Origin: Bacillota bacterium
GTDB taxonomy: Bacteria > Bacillota > Clostridia > Lachnospirales > Lachnospiraceae
NCBI GenBank assembly: GCA_023414355.1
Contig: JAEZOB010000040.1
Location: 1 to 64,000, forward strand
Direction: 5' to 3'
Length of the DNA stretch: 64,000 nucleotides
Shown one piece after another: positions 1-9,719 of this stretch. The position numbers and the translations under genes were made by a program. Under the pieces are notes generated by a model. That model searched no databases and was not told the DNA's origin. It was given only the letters and a program-made list of their open reading frames with translations. Numbering within the stretch: the first letter of the stretch is position 1; each line of letters starts with the position of its first letter.

Positions 1-84
1 ACTTATACATCTACCCCTTTTTAGTAAGTTTGGTCGCAGAACGGAGGGAGGTAGGCTGGTTATAAGTGCATTTTAATATAAAAA

Positions 85-114
85 AATATCGGGGTGAAGT
101 ATCACCCCAATATT
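85..114. terminator. Bidirectional intrinsic terminator upstream of the pst operon
   Basis: GGGGTGA (91-97) pairs with TCACCCC (102-108), extended by AATAT-rich flanks, with A-rich sequence before and T-rich sequence after. It probably ends transcription of the gene that lies left of the window and insulates the pst promoter. Bases 1-84 hold no gene that I can recognise. Confidence 0.6.
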
Positions 115-158
115 TATTATAGAACCAGCTTTTTTTATGCTAAAATTCACCATATCAG

Positions 159-188
159 TTTACATAGATTTTACATAAACTATACATA
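159..188 (+). promoter_or_regulatory. Candidate Pho box upstream of pstS
   Basis: Three TTACAT-like hexamers occur at exact 11-bp spacing (TTACAT at 160, TTACAT at 171, ATACAT at 182). Tandem TT(A/T/C)ACA repeats with an 11-bp period are the known binding pattern of PhoP in Gram-positive bacteria. The phoP/phoR pair is encoded at the end of this same operon, so phosphate-starvation autoregulation is the natural inference. Confidence 0.6.
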
Positions 189-267
189 ATCATGATATCC
201 CCATAACATAAAAGATGATATTTTTAAATTGTAAAGAGAGGATCAATAATGAGTTAGGAGTGAAAAG

Positions 268-1158
268 ATGAAAAGAAGAATAAAAGGATGGTTCGTTCTT
301 TTAATAATAAGTGTTTCTATAACAGGGACGTTATCGGCATGTAATAAAAGTGATGGAAGCACGGAGGATTCTGAAGATCCCAGTGCAACAGGAGCAGCCG
401 GAGCACAAGCGGATGAGAATTTAAAAGGTTCCATCACCATGGCGGGCTCAACCTCGATGGAGAAGCTGGCAAATGTAGTAATTGAAGCATTCATGGCGAA
501 ATATCCCAATGTCAATGTATCAGCAGAATTCATCGGTTCCTCTGCAGGAATAGAAGCAGTAAATGCCGGTACAGTAGACATCGGTAATGCATCGAGAGAC
601 CTAAAGGACAGTGAAATTAACGCAGGTGCGGTTCAGAATGTTGTTGCCCTGGATGGTATTGCAGTCATCCTGGATAAAAATAATATTGTCACGAATATAA
701 CCAAAGATCAGCTAGTACAAATCTATACCGGACAGATTAATAACTGGAGAGATGCCGGTGGAGCGGATCAGCCGATCGTGGTGGTCGGAAGAGAATCTGG
801 TTCCGGAACCAGAGGAGCTTTTGAAGAGCTACTCGGTGTAGCGGACCAGTGCAGATATGCCAACGAGATTAATAGTACCGGCGGTGTCATGGCAAAGGTA
901 GCATCTACACCGGGTGCCATCGGTTATGTATCTCTTGATGTAGTGGATGCTACGGTTAAGACAGCACAAGTCGATGGGTCAGCACCGACAGAGGAGACTA
1001 TTAAATCGGGGAAATATCTGTTGAGCCGCCCCTTTGTAATGGCTACAAAAGGAGAAGTATCCGCTCAAAACGAGGTAGTACAGGCTTTATTCGAATATAT
1101 GAAGACAGAGGAAGGAAAACGGTTAATCGAAAGCGTGGGCCTGATTACTGTTGACTAA
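268..1158 (+). CDS. pstS: Phosphate ABC transporter substrate-binding lipoprotein PstS
   Basis: This 296-residue protein captures extracellular phosphate and passes it to the PstCA channel. It opens with a lipoprotein signal peptide ending in the lipobox LSAC at about residues 22-25, so it should be anchored to the outer face of the membrane. Phosphate-binding loops of the PstS family are visible: GSTSMEKL, GSSAGIEAV, NASRDLK and the ESGSGTRGAFEEL loop. The ATG at 268 follows a TAGGAG site. It is the first gene of pstSCAB-phoU-phoP-phoR and lies behind a Pho-box-like repeat. Family assignment is secure. Confidence 0.95.
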   Translation: MKRRIKGWFVLLIISVSITGTLSACNKSDGSTEDSEDPSATGAAGAQADENLKGSITMAGSTSMEKLANVVIEAFMAKYPNVNVSAEFIGSSAGIEAVNAGTVDIGNASRDLKDSEINAGAVQNVVALDGIAVILDKNNIVTNITKDQLVQIYTGQINNWRDAGGADQPIVVVGRESGSGTRGAFEELLGVADQCRYANEINSTGGVMAKVASTPGAIGYVSLDVVDATVKTAQVDGSAPTEETIKSGKYLLSRPFVMATKGEVSAQNEVVQALFEYMKTEEGKRLIESVGLITVD

Positions 1159-1183
1159 AGAAACAAAAAAGAAGGAGTATATT

Positions 1184-2122
1184 ATGAGTGAAGGAAGCTT
1201 TTCTATTTTAGGAAATTATCATACAAAGAAGAAGGTAGAAAGAATCGCAGCAGTGATCTTTACCTTCTGTGCATTCGTTGCCGTGTTAGCAGTCTTCTCA
1301 ATCACAATCTATATGATCGTCAGCGGAACACCGGCAATATTTGAAGTCGGCCTAAAGGATATCTTATTTGGTACTGTCTGGATGCCAAATGCTGCTGAAC
1401 CGAAGTTCGGTATTCTTTATGTCATCCTAACCTCAATTGTTGGTACGACGATGGCGATCCTGATCGGAGTTCCGATCGGACTGCTGACAGCGGTATTTCT
1501 GGCCGAGACAGCACCGAAGCCATTGGCTAAAATCGTAAGACCGGCGGTGGAGTTATTGGCAGGCATTCCATCTGTAGTCTATGGACTTTTAGGTATTCTG
1601 ATCCTGAACCCGGTCATTTATAAATTAGAGATGGCAGTTTATAAAAATTCGCCGGATCACCAATTTACCGGAGGCTCAAATCTGATTTCAGCAGTACTGG
1701 TATTAGCAATTATGATATTGCCTACCGTAATTAATATTAGTGAAACGGCTCTTAGAGCGGTTCCCACCCATTACAAACAGGCATCCCTGGCAATCGGGGC
1801 AACGCAAATCCAGACAATTTTCAAGGTGTTACTGCCCTCTGCTAAGTCAGGAATCGTGACGGCTATCGTGTTGGGAGTGGGCAGAGCAATTGGTGAAGCG
1901 ATGGCAATCAGCCTGGTTGCAGGAAACGGTGCAAATCTGCCGTTGCCCTTTAATTCTGTCCGCTTCCTGACCACAGCCGTGGTTAGTGAGATGTCTTATG
2001 CGGCTGATACACATAAGCGGGTATTATTTACGATCGGTCTGGTACTTTTTGCTTTCATCATGCTAATCAATCTATTATTAAGTAAGGTTATGAAGGGAGG
2101 TAAGAATGATGCCGATCGCTAA
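1184..2122 (+). CDS. pstC: Phosphate ABC transporter permease PstC
   Basis: This is one of the two membrane subunits of the Pst phosphate importer. The protein (312 residues) has about six hydrophobic helices and the binding-protein-dependent permease loop around AIGATQIQTIFKVLLP, which contacts the ATPase. I chose the ATG at 1184 because GAAGGAG lies just before it; an upstream in-frame TTG at 1151 would overlap pstS. Its 3' end overlaps pstA by 17 bp, which suggests translational coupling. Confidence 0.95.
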   Translation: MSEGSFSILGNYHTKKKVERIAAVIFTFCAFVAVLAVFSITIYMIVSGTPAIFEVGLKDILFGTVWMPNAAEPKFGILYVILTSIVGTTMAILIGVPIGLLTAVFLAETAPKPLAKIVRPAVELLAGIPSVVYGLLGILILNPVIYKLEMAVYKNSPDHQFTGGSNLISAVLVLAIMILPTVINISETALRAVPTHYKQASLAIGATQIQTIFKVLLPSAKSGIVTAIVLGVGRAIGEAMAISLVAGNGANLPLPFNSVRFLTTAVVSEMSYAADTHKRVLFTIGLVLFAFIMLINLLLSKVMKGGKNDADR

Positions 2123-2993
2123 AAGTATTTATGACAGACGTCGGAGACCTCTGGACATAATCGCACATATTCTGATTTATCTTTGTGCTTCTGTCTCAAT
2201 CATACTGCTTGCAGGTATCGTGGGATATGTAACGTATCGTGGAGTAGCAGCAATTAATCTCCGTTTTCTGACTACTGTCCCAAGTGCCATCAAGGGAACC
2301 TTCGGAATTGCCGGAAATATTGTGAATACGATATATATTATCATCTTAACACTTTTAATTGCCGTACCCTTCGGTGTCGGTGCTGCAATTTACTTAAATG
2401 AATATGCAAGACCCGGCAAAATTGTCAGATTGATTGAATTTACGACGGAAACACTGGCGGGATTACCCTCAATCACCTTTGGACTGTTTGGCTATGTATT
2501 CTTTGGAATTGCATTAAAACTAGGATATTCAATCCTGACGGGTGCACTTACCCTTTCTCTGATGGTGCTTCCACTGATTACAAGAAATACTCAGGAGGCT
2601 TTAAAGACAGTACCTGTGGGCTATCGAAGCGGTGCCTTAGGCATCGGTGCTACAAAGTGGTACATGATCAGAACAATCCTGCTCCCTTCCGCTATACCGG
2701 GGATTATTACCGGAATTATATTAGCAATCGGACGTATCGTGGGCGAGTCAGCAGCATTATTATTTACGGCGGGTAGCGGATTTTTACTTCCGAAACTGGG
2801 ACAGTATGGGGAAGGACTCTTTCAGAAGATTATGCAGCCGGGTGGAACCTTAACGATCCAGATGTTCTTAAGCATGGAAAATGCTAAATATGATGAGGCC
2901 TTCGGAATTGCCCTTGTTTTACTAATCATTGTATTCGGCATTAATATGCTGACAAAATATCTTTCGAATAAATTCAATGTAAATAAGCAATAA
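2106..2993 (+). CDS. pstA: Phosphate ABC transporter permease PstA
   Basis: This is the second membrane subunit of the Pst importer (295 residues, about six helices). The EAA-type cytoplasmic loop is seen as ALGIGATKWYMIRTILLP followed by SAIPGIITG, and a TLAGLPSITFGLFG segment is typical of PstA. The start lies inside the end of pstC behind AAGGGAGG. An alternative ATG three bases later cannot be excluded. Confidence 0.94.
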   Translation: MMPIAKSIYDRRRRPLDIIAHILIYLCASVSIILLAGIVGYVTYRGVAAINLRFLTTVPSAIKGTFGIAGNIVNTIYIIILTLLIAVPFGVGAAIYLNEYARPGKIVRLIEFTTETLAGLPSITFGLFGYVFFGIALKLGYSILTGALTLSLMVLPLITRNTQEALKTVPVGYRSGALGIGATKWYMIRTILLPSAIPGIITGIILAIGRIVGESAALLFTAGSGFLLPKLGQYGEGLFQKIMQPGGTLTIQMFLSMENAKYDEAFGIALVLLIIVFGINMLTKYLSNKFNVNKQ

Positions 2994-3012
2994 AAAGAAG
3001 GTGGAGAAAAGT

Positions 3013-3771
3013 ATGTTGAAGGATAAAATAGTTACGAGTAAGCTTAATTTATATTATGGAACCAACCATGCCTTGAAGGATGTGGATATGAACATCAAGG
3101 AGAATTCCATTACAGCCTTCATAGGTCCCTCAGGCTGCGGTAAATCGACCTTTCTTAAGACACTGAACCGCATGAATGATCTGGTTCCCGGTGTAACCAT
3201 CGACGGAGCAGTGTTACTTGACGGAGAAAACATCTACGATCCCAGAGTGGATACCACCCTGCTACGAAAGAAAATCGGTATGGTATTCCAGCAACCCAAT
3301 CCGTTTCCGATGTCAATCTATGATAACATTGCCTATGGCCCTAGAATCCATGGTATTAAATCCAAGACAAAGTTGGATGAGATCGTGGAAGAGAGCCTAC
3401 GTGGTGCTGCTTTATTTGATGAGGTAAAGGACCGGCTGAAAAAATCCGCACTGGGGCTATCCGGCGGTCAACAGCAGAGACTATGTATTGCACGTGCCCT
3501 CGCAGTTGAACCGGAGGTTATCCTGATGGATGAACCTACCTCGGCATTAGATCCGATCTCAACCTTAAAGATAGAAGATCTGATGAGCGAATTGAAGGAT
3601 AAATATACAGTTGCCATCGTTACCCACAATATGCAGCAGGCCGCCAGAATTTCGGATTATACAGCATTCTTTTTGGTTGGTGAGGTTGTGGAATTCGCAG
3701 CTACGGATACACTATTTACAAGGCCGGTAGATAAGAGAACAGAGGATTATATCACAGGTCGTTTCGGTTGA
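3013..3771 (+). CDS. pstB: Phosphate ABC transporter ATP-binding protein PstB
   Basis: This ATPase drives phosphate import (252 residues). All ABC motifs are intact: Walker A GPSGCGKST, Q-loop QQPNPFPMSIYDN, signature LSGGQQQR, Walker B VILMDEPTSALD, and switch histidine VTHNMQQ. The start at ATG 3013 is preferred because AAGGTGGAG at 2998-3006 is its ribosome binding site; the GTG at 3001 lies within that site. Confidence 0.95.
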   Translation: MLKDKIVTSKLNLYYGTNHALKDVDMNIKENSITAFIGPSGCGKSTFLKTLNRMNDLVPGVTIDGAVLLDGENIYDPRVDTTLLRKKIGMVFQQPNPFPMSIYDNIAYGPRIHGIKSKTKLDEIVEESLRGAALFDEVKDRLKKSALGLSGGQQQRLCIARALAVEPEVILMDEPTSALDPISTLKIEDLMSELKDKYTVAIVTHNMQQAARISDYTAFFLVGEVVEFAATDTLFTRPVDKRTEDYITGRFG

Positions 3772-3830
3772 TACCTGGTTTGACAGAAACTGACACATCA
3801 ACTATAATTAGGATGAAAAGGAGGATTTTT

Positions 3831-4493
3831 ATGACCGCCAGATTAAGCTTTGAACATGAATTACAGATTTTAAAAGAAAACTTAGTTGAGATGGGGCAAC
3901 TCATTGAGAATGCCATAGAGAAAACATTAATAGCTTTTGAAACTCAGGATGAAGTACTTTCCAAAGAAATTATAGAGGGAGATCGGAATGTCAATGACAT
4001 GGAAAAGACCATAGAAGCAAGATGCCTGTCCTTGATTTTGAAGCAGCAGCCGGTGGCAAGGGACTTAAGAATTGTTACTACAGCACTTAAGGTAGTCACC
4101 GATATGGAACGAATCGGTGACCATGCAGCAGATATCGCAGAACTGATTATCCGTGAGAAAAGAGATCCTGTCTATAACCTTGTGAAGCACATTCCCGAAA
4201 TGGGAGCGGTTGCGAAGGAGATGGTGCATGACGCAGTGCATGCCTTCACAATGATAAATATAGAAGATGCAAGAGAAATCATGAAAAGAGACGATATCGT
4301 AGATGATCTTTTTGATAAGGTAAAGGAAGAAGTAGCATCCTTACTGCACTCCTCCAACGAGCACGTAGATCAATGTGTTGACATCCTGATGATTGCAAAG
4401 TACTTCGAGCGTATCGGAGATCATGCGGTGAATATCTGTGAATGGACAGAGTTCCACGAGACAGGTTCAGTGAATAATATCCGTATTTTATAA
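3831..4493 (+). CDS. phoU: Phosphate signalling regulator PhoU
   Basis: PhoU links the Pst transporter to the PhoR kinase and dampens phosphate uptake. The 220-residue protein has two copies of the PhoU three-helix repeat, each with the metal-binding signature (MERIGDHAADIAE and FERIGDHAVNICEW). The ATG at 3831 follows AAGGAGG; a longer open frame reaches back to the pstB stop but has no ribosome binding site. Its place after pstB and before the two-component pair is canonical. Confidence 0.93.
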   Translation: MTARLSFEHELQILKENLVEMGQLIENAIEKTLIAFETQDEVLSKEIIEGDRNVNDMEKTIEARCLSLILKQQPVARDLRIVTTALKVVTDMERIGDHAADIAELIIREKRDPVYNLVKHIPEMGAVAKEMVHDAVHAFTMINIEDAREIMKRDDIVDDLFDKVKEEVASLLHSSNEHVDQCVDILMIAKYFERIGDHAVNICEWTEFHETGSVNNIRIL

Positions 4494-4524
4494 ATGCTAT
4501 CATTTGAAAGGTATGGGGATAGAT

Positions 4525-5211
4525 ATGGAAAGAATCTATGTAATCGAGGATGATGAAAATATCAGAGAACTGTTGAGAATTGCACTGGAGGGTTTCGGTT
4601 ATCAGATCAAAGCCTATGAAGCTGCGGAACCGGCACTCCTTGATATGAAGAATGAGAAGCCTGATCTGGCAATCTTTGATCTGATGCTGCCTGGTATGGA
4701 CGGATTGTCCGCAATTCGTATCCTAAGACAGGACATACAGCTAAAGACTGTGCCCGTCATTTGCCTGACAGCGAAGGACAAGGAGCTTGATAAGGTGATG
4801 GGACTTGATGTCGGAGCGGATGATTATATCACAAAGCCGTTTGGTGTACTGGAACTTGCGGCCCGAATCCGTTCTTTGTTGCGCAGAGCAAAGAATGAGG
4901 ATACGGAGGATGTCATTGTAATAGATACCCTAAAGGTAAATCCCCAGACGAGAGAGGTAACGAACCAAGGGATTCCGATTGAGCTTACTTATAAGGAATA
5001 TGAATTGCTTCATTATCTCTTAGAGCATGACACCAGAGTAGTTAGTAGGGATGAACTACTGAATAAGGTATGGGGATATGAGTATGACGGAGAATCAAGA
5101 ACTCTGGATATTCATATCAGAACCCTTCGTCAAAAGCTGGGGAAGATTGGTACCGACAGAATTAAGACAGTCAGAAGTGTAGGATATCGTTTTTCAAAAG
5201 AAGGGGATTGA
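4525..5211 (+). CDS. phoP: OmpR/PhoB-family response regulator (PhoP)
   Basis: This DNA-binding response regulator has an N-terminal receiver domain and a C-terminal winged helix. The receiver shows the acidic pair EDDEN near the start, the phosphoacceptor Asp in IFDLMLPGMDG, the switch Thr in CLTAKD and the conserved Lys in TKPFG. The effector domain contains VVSRDELLNKVWGYEY and DIHIRTLRQKLG. ATG 4525 gives a standard receiver start; ATG 4513 is also possible because the ribosome binding site here is poor. It is expected to act on the Pho box upstream of pstS. Confidence 0.9.
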   Translation: MERIYVIEDDENIRELLRIALEGFGYQIKAYEAAEPALLDMKNEKPDLAIFDLMLPGMDGLSAIRILRQDIQLKTVPVICLTAKDKELDKVMGLDVGADDYITKPFGVLELAARIRSLLRRAKNEDTEDVIVIDTLKVNPQTREVTNQGIPIELTYKEYELLHYLLEHDTRVVSRDELLNKVWGYEYDGESRTLDIHIRTLRQKLGKIGTDRIKTVRSVGYRFSKEGD

Positions 5212-5213
5212 GA

Positions 5214-5360
5214 GAAATTTGGTATTCTCAAATTTCAGGATCATTCTGGTACTTTCAGAATGATTTTCACACTTAATAGTCTGTGCCTGCGCTTTCCCGG
5301 CACAAATGTATTCAAAGGGTAGCCATGTTGCTGCTTATTTACAGTGCTTAGGCAGCATGG
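5214..5360. repeat. Cluster of four hairpins between phoP and phoR
   Basis: The 211-bp spacer contains four consecutive inverted repeats: GAAATTT/AAATTTC (5214-5236), ATCATTCTG/CAGAATGAT (5240-5264, followed by TTTTC), TGTGCC/GGCACA (5282-5304), and CCATG...CATGG with an inner TTGCTGC/GCAGC stem (5333-5360). It may hold a partial terminator or mRNA-processing site that lowers phoR relative to pst-phoP. No coding sequence is visible. Confidence 0.5.
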
Positions 5361-5422
5361 AAAAAATAATTCACATTGGGTAGTTATGCTAAGAAGCTTT
5401 AGAAAGCAGGGATAAATAGCAG

Positions 5423-6832
5423 GTGAAACGGGCAGTCTTTCAGAGATTTATATTGATCATATCACTGGCGCTTATTTTAAGCGGCAGTATTTTTGCTGCA
5501 ACCATCAGCAGAATCATTCTGGACAGAGCAGAGGAGAATATGCTCTATTCCGTAAGGATTGCAGACCATGGGATTAACTATGCAGGAGATTTAAAGTCAC
5601 AGGTTGACAGCCTCAGGGAAGTCAAAGGGAATGAGGATACCCGATTTACAGTGATTGATTTATCTGGTACAGTCATTGCTGACAGTGATGTTGAAGACAG
5701 CACACGTATGGAGAATCACAGTAACAGGGAAGAATTCAAGGAGGCCATAAAAAGTGGTGTGGGCTATGCCATTCGTCAATCAGATACCCTTCATATGCCG
5801 ATGCTTTATGTCGCCAGTCGGTCCGTGAAGGGAGAGTACATTATTCGTATGGCAGTACCTTTTTCCGGAGTAGAGGAATATGCCGGCTATTTGATCCCAG
5901 CGATATTTGTCAGTATCGGTGTGGCACTTTTGATATCTGCCATCATTGCGAATAGCTTTGCCGGGTCTGTAACCAGGCCACTAAATGAAATTGCCGATGA
6001 GTTGATGAAACTGACAGAAAAAAATCCCGAATTTCACTTTAAAACTTATAAGTATCAAGAGATGAATGTGATTGCAGACAGTACGATGAAAATGGCGAAG
6101 GCGGTCAAGGAATCCATCGACCTGATTGAATTCGAGCGAATGGTAAGACAGGAATTTTTCTCCAATGCTTCCCATGAATTAAAGACACCGCTTACTTCTG
6201 TCAGGGGATATATAGAGCTTCTGGAAAATGGACTGGCAGTAAATGAAGATATGAAGAAGGATTTTCTGGCAAGAATTAAAAAAGAAACCAGTAATATGAC
6301 GAACTTAATCAATGATATCCTGATGATATCACGTCTGGAAACCAAGGAAGCTGAGGTTCTATTGACAGAGGTAAGATTGGCGCCGCTGGTGAAGGAGGTC
6401 TGTACCTCCCTGGAGCCGCTCGCAAGGGAATATCGGGTTACAGTCACTACAGACTGCCGTCCCATTACCCTATATGCCAATAGCCAGCAACTTCGGGAGC
6501 TGTTCAGTAATCTGATCACCAATGCAATCAAGTATAACAAACCGGATGGAAAGGCCTGGGTGACAATAACGACGGAAGCGAACGAAGTAATCATCATCGT
6601 ACAAGATACCGGTGTCGGGATACCGGAAGATGCGAGACAGAGAATTTTCGAGCGTTTCTACCGTGTAGATAAAGGCAGAAGTAAGAAGGTTGGTGGAACA
6701 GGGCTGGGCCTTTCCATCGTAAAGCACATTGTGAATTATTACAGTGGTTCTATTGAAGTAGAGAGTAAAGTAGGAGAGGGTACTAAATTTATAGTCCATC
6801 TGCCCAAAAAACAAAAAATGGAAGAGAAATAG
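5423..6832 (+). CDS. phoR: Phosphate-regulon sensor histidine kinase PhoR
   Basis: This is the membrane sensor kinase of the Pho pair (469 residues). A first membrane helix (about 8-28) and a second (about 157-180) bracket an extracytoplasmic sensing region, followed by HAMP and a HisKA box with the phosphoacceptor His251 in NASHELKTPLTSVRG. The HATPase domain has the N-box NAIKYN, DTGVGIP, FERFYRVDKG and GGTGLGLSIVKHI. It starts at GTG 5423, as no ATG fits the domain start. Position after phoP supports the pairing. Confidence 0.88.
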   Translation: MKRAVFQRFILIISLALILSGSIFAATISRIILDRAEENMLYSVRIADHGINYAGDLKSQVDSLREVKGNEDTRFTVIDLSGTVIADSDVEDSTRMENHSNREEFKEAIKSGVGYAIRQSDTLHMPMLYVASRSVKGEYIIRMAVPFSGVEEYAGYLIPAIFVSIGVALLISAIIANSFAGSVTRPLNEIADELMKLTEKNPEFHFKTYKYQEMNVIADSTMKMAKAVKESIDLIEFERMVRQEFFSNASHELKTPLTSVRGYIELLENGLAVNEDMKKDFLARIKKETSNMTNLINDILMISRLETKEAEVLLTEVRLAPLVKEVCTSLEPLAREYRVTVTTDCRPITLYANSQQLRELFSNLITNAIKYNKPDGKAWVTITTEANEVIIIVQDTGVGIPEDARQRIFERFYRVDKGRSKKVGGTGLGLSIVKHIVNYYSGSIEVESKVGEGTKFIVHLPKKQKMEEK

Positions 6833-6966
6833 CAGAATAATCATGATAATATCTGCAATTGCAAATATTTTGTCATTAGAAGTAAACTTTTGCGCACAGT
6901 TTGCCGATATAGATTTCAAACTATTATTACAATTCGCAGTATCGGCGAAGAAGGGGCAGATTAATC

Positions 6967-8178
6967 ATGAAAAAATTCCTGAATAGTTCATTTTTTGGGG
7001 TATGCTTTTTAGCAGCTTTATTGGCAGAAGCATTTTTTATCCGCGTCGGCACAGGAAATCTGTTTAGTGTGGTCGGGATTGGAATAGTAGCTTTAATTAC
7101 AGGGTATCTGTTGATCGATGCGATAAAGACGGGTCTGGACAAAAGGATCAACGATGCAAAGAATTACTTCGATCAGATCTATAAAGAAGAAACAGAAAAA
7201 AGCAATGAACGATTTACTGAAGAGAGCAATCTACATAAAGCGACCTATACAGCGCTAAAGAAAAATGCAGTGCTGATGTCACAACATGCGGAAGAAATGC
7301 TGGAGCGACTGGAGACTCTGGAGAATAACATGGCGAGAGCGTTATCTACAATGACAGATCTTCAGAAGAAAGCAATGGAAGGCCAGAGAAACGCACTGAA
7401 TTTTGAAATTAATTATAATAAAGAAAATACGAAGCGTCTGATACAGACACTTCGAGAGGAAAATAACCGAGCAGATATGAATGAACTTCTGATAAAGCTG
7501 CTCAGCAGCATGGAAAGAAATAACGAGCTGCTGGAAAACCAACTGAGCACAATCAAAAACATATCCTTTGAGTTACCCTCAGAGAATACGGAAAAGAAGA
7601 ACAATCAGACTGAGGAGGTTGTCGAAATTGATTGGAAGGATATCGCCGAGCAGGAAGCGGAAAGCTATACATCAACAGAATGGGATAGCGACATAAAAGA
7701 ACCTGTAGTCGATAACCTTACAGAAACCGGGTGGGACTTAGAGGCTGAATTGATGCTTGGTAATATCACCGAGGGTTGGGAGATCAGCACAGATTCTGAT
7801 GAAGCAGATAAAGAGGATGCACTTGTCAGTGCTGAAGAATATGGCTCAGAGGAACCCATAGCGATTGAACCTGATGCCCGGACCATTTCTGAAGCACCGC
7901 AGGAAGAAGCTGTTATAGATCATTGGGATGAGATCGGTTCGGAGCTGAACGACCTGATTGGCTCATGGAATATCGAAGAAAATGCCCCGGAGGCGGAAGC
8001 AGCTGAAGAAGCAGAGCAGGAGCCCGAGGCAGTTCAAATTGCGGAAGAAATGATGAATACCTCAGAAGCACAAGCACCGGAACCAAGTAAGCCATCGATT
8101 ACTCCTCTTTATTCAGATCCGAATAAGAATCTGACGGCTGATGAGATCGCAGCGTTATTTGCTTCCTTCGGCCAATAA
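6967..8178 (+). CDS. Membrane-anchored coiled-coil protein with acidic tail
   Basis: I do not recognise a characterised family. The 403-residue protein begins with two hydrophobic helices (about 7-24 and 30-50), then a long coiled-coil region (about 55-200) rich in Glu, Leu, Asn and Met, then a strongly acidic, Trp-dotted, low-complexity region (about 210-370). A short conserved-looking C-terminus reads LTADEIAALFASFGQ. The end motif resembles tails that dock on partners, but that is only an impression. It is separated from phoR by 134 bp and converges on the carboxypeptidase gene. Confidence 0.7.
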   Translation: MKKFLNSSFFGVCFLAALLAEAFFIRVGTGNLFSVVGIGIVALITGYLLIDAIKTGLDKRINDAKNYFDQIYKEETEKSNERFTEESNLHKATYTALKKNAVLMSQHAEEMLERLETLENNMARALSTMTDLQKKAMEGQRNALNFEINYNKENTKRLIQTLREENNRADMNELLIKLLSSMERNNELLENQLSTIKNISFELPSENTEKKNNQTEEVVEIDWKDIAEQEAESYTSTEWDSDIKEPVVDNLTETGWDLEAELMLGNITEGWEISTDSDEADKEDALVSAEEYGSEEPIAIEPDARTISEAPQEEAVIDHWDEIGSELNDLIGSWNIEENAPEAEAAEEAEQEPEAVQIAEEMMNTSEAQAPEPSKPSITPLYSDPNKNLTADEIAALFASFGQ

Positions 8179-8181
8179 TTG

Positions 8182-9591
8182 TTACAGATCCAGAAAATCA
8201 TCATTCTGATAAGACTTACGACGTGCTTTTTTCTTGTAATAAGCACTTCTCCGTTTCAGTCGGGGACGTTCCACCAGGACGAAATATAATATAACAATAA
8301 TAACAAATAATCCTATAATGCCACCCAAAATGATTGGCCGCAGATTGCTTCCTGATTTTTCCGGAGAGCTGTCCGTCGGAGCGCTGGTAGGGTTATTTTT
8401 TGTGCTTTGACTTTTTGCAAGCTGTAGAGGTGCTGTATCATGATAGAGGATATCCGCACCACCGACGTATTTCCCGTTATACGTATAAGAAATCTTTCCG
8501 ATGGCATTTCCCTTGGAGGCAGTAGCACTTTCCTGATCAGAAGAATAGAAGGTAACCTCCTTCTTAGCATCTGCAAAAGAAGCTGTATTTGGTAATACCA
8601 GATAGCCATCCTCATCAATTGTGATTGGTGTCGTCGACTTGCTCAGCAGGGGATTGTATCTTGTAAACATAGGAGATTCATTCAATACCTTAGTGTCCTC
8701 AAGATCAGCAATCGGATAAATTGAAAAGTTATCAAAGGCATAGTCAAAGAGATCAGCGGTATCATTGTATTGATGAGAGGTAGAATCATCTTTCATGATG
8801 ACGCAGATTAATTCCAGATCTCCGCGCTTAGCAACGGAAACCAGTGTAAATTTTGAATTAGTGGTGTAGCCGGTCTTGCCTCCAATACAATCATCATAAC
8901 GATATTCCTGGCGTAGGACGAATTTATGGTGATTCCTTAAATATCTAGTCTCTGATTGAAGATTGGTTGGAGGGATCTGATAGGTTCGTGATCCAAAAAT
9001 CTTGCGGAAGGTCTCATTCTTCATTGCCTCTCTGGTAATTAAGGCCATATCACGACAGGAGGTATAATGATTTTCATCATGCAATCCATGGGGGTTTAGA
9101 AAATGGGTGTTTTTACAGCCGAGACTCGCGGCCTTATCATTCATCAGCTTTGCAAAGGCATCAACGCTGCCGGAGACGTGCTCTGCAACCGCATAGGTTA
9201 CCTCATTTGCTGATTCTAAAAGCATACCATATAGGCACTGCTGCATCGTCAGCTGCTCACCTACATCAATACCGATACGACTAGAATCCAGATCTACATC
9301 AAAAACCGCGTTTTTTGAAAAGGTTACCGTATCCCCCAGATTAGAATTCTCGATGGCCAGAAGCGCAGTCATGATCTTAGTGATACTGGCAGGATAATGT
9401 TTTTCATCAATATTTTTCTCGTAGAGAATCAACCCTGTGGAAGCTTCCATGATAATGGCGGATTCCGCATTAACACTCGGTCCGTCCGGCCAGACGGCCT
9501 TTTGATTCGTAGAATCTGATGCCTGTACTATGGAGACAGGGGAGAAAAACAGTATAAGAATGCTTAAAAAAGCAGTAATAATTCGTTTCAT
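8182..9591 (-). CDS. Serine-type D-Ala-D-Ala carboxypeptidase (DacF/PBP5 type)
   Basis: This low-molecular-weight penicillin-binding protein trims the terminal D-Ala from peptidoglycan stem peptides. The 469-residue protein has a signal peptide (1-24) and the three catalytic motifs: SITK (Ser69-Lys72), SAN (127-129) and KTG (239-241). A C-terminal beta domain follows. The protein ends in a single membrane helix (about 418-438) and a very basic cytoplasmic tail, so it is membrane-anchored by a true helix rather than the amphipathic helix of classical PBP5. GGAGG precedes the start. Confidence 0.9.
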   Translation of the reverse strand: MKRIITAFLSILILFFSPVSIVQASDSTNQKAVWPDGPSVNAESAIIMEASTGLILYEKNIDEKHYPASITKIMTALLAIENSNLGDTVTFSKNAVFDVDLDSSRIGIDVGEQLTMQQCLYGMLLESANEVTYAVAEHVSGSVDAFAKLMNDKAASLGCKNTHFLNPHGLHDENHYTSCRDMALITREAMKNETFRKIFGSRTYQIPPTNLQSETRYLRNHHKFVLRQEYRYDDCIGGKTGYTTNSKFTLVSVAKRGDLELICVIMKDDSTSHQYNDTADLFDYAFDNFSIYPIADLEDTKVLNESPMFTRYNPLLSKSTTPITIDEDGYLVLPNTASFADAKKEVTFYSSDQESATASKGNAIGKISYTYNGKYVGGADILYHDTAPLQLAKSQSTKNNPTSAPTDSSPEKSGSNLRPIILGGIIGLFVIIVILYFVLVERPRLKRRSAYYKKKARRKSYQNDDFLDL

Positions 9592-9719
9592 AAAACCTCC
9601 TGGTGCACATATACTTAATTCTGCTATGAGACAATTAGTGTCAGTTGCTAACAGTCCATAATATTGTACTATAAGAGGTTTCCGCTGTAAATAAAAAAGT
9701 CCTCTGATAAATGTGAATT

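Noticed and set aside
6055..6597. Leftward 180-codon frame inside phoR
   Set aside because: It is an antisense shadow of the conserved histidine kinase gene, with no ribosome binding site. Similar antisense frames in other conserved genes were also dropped.
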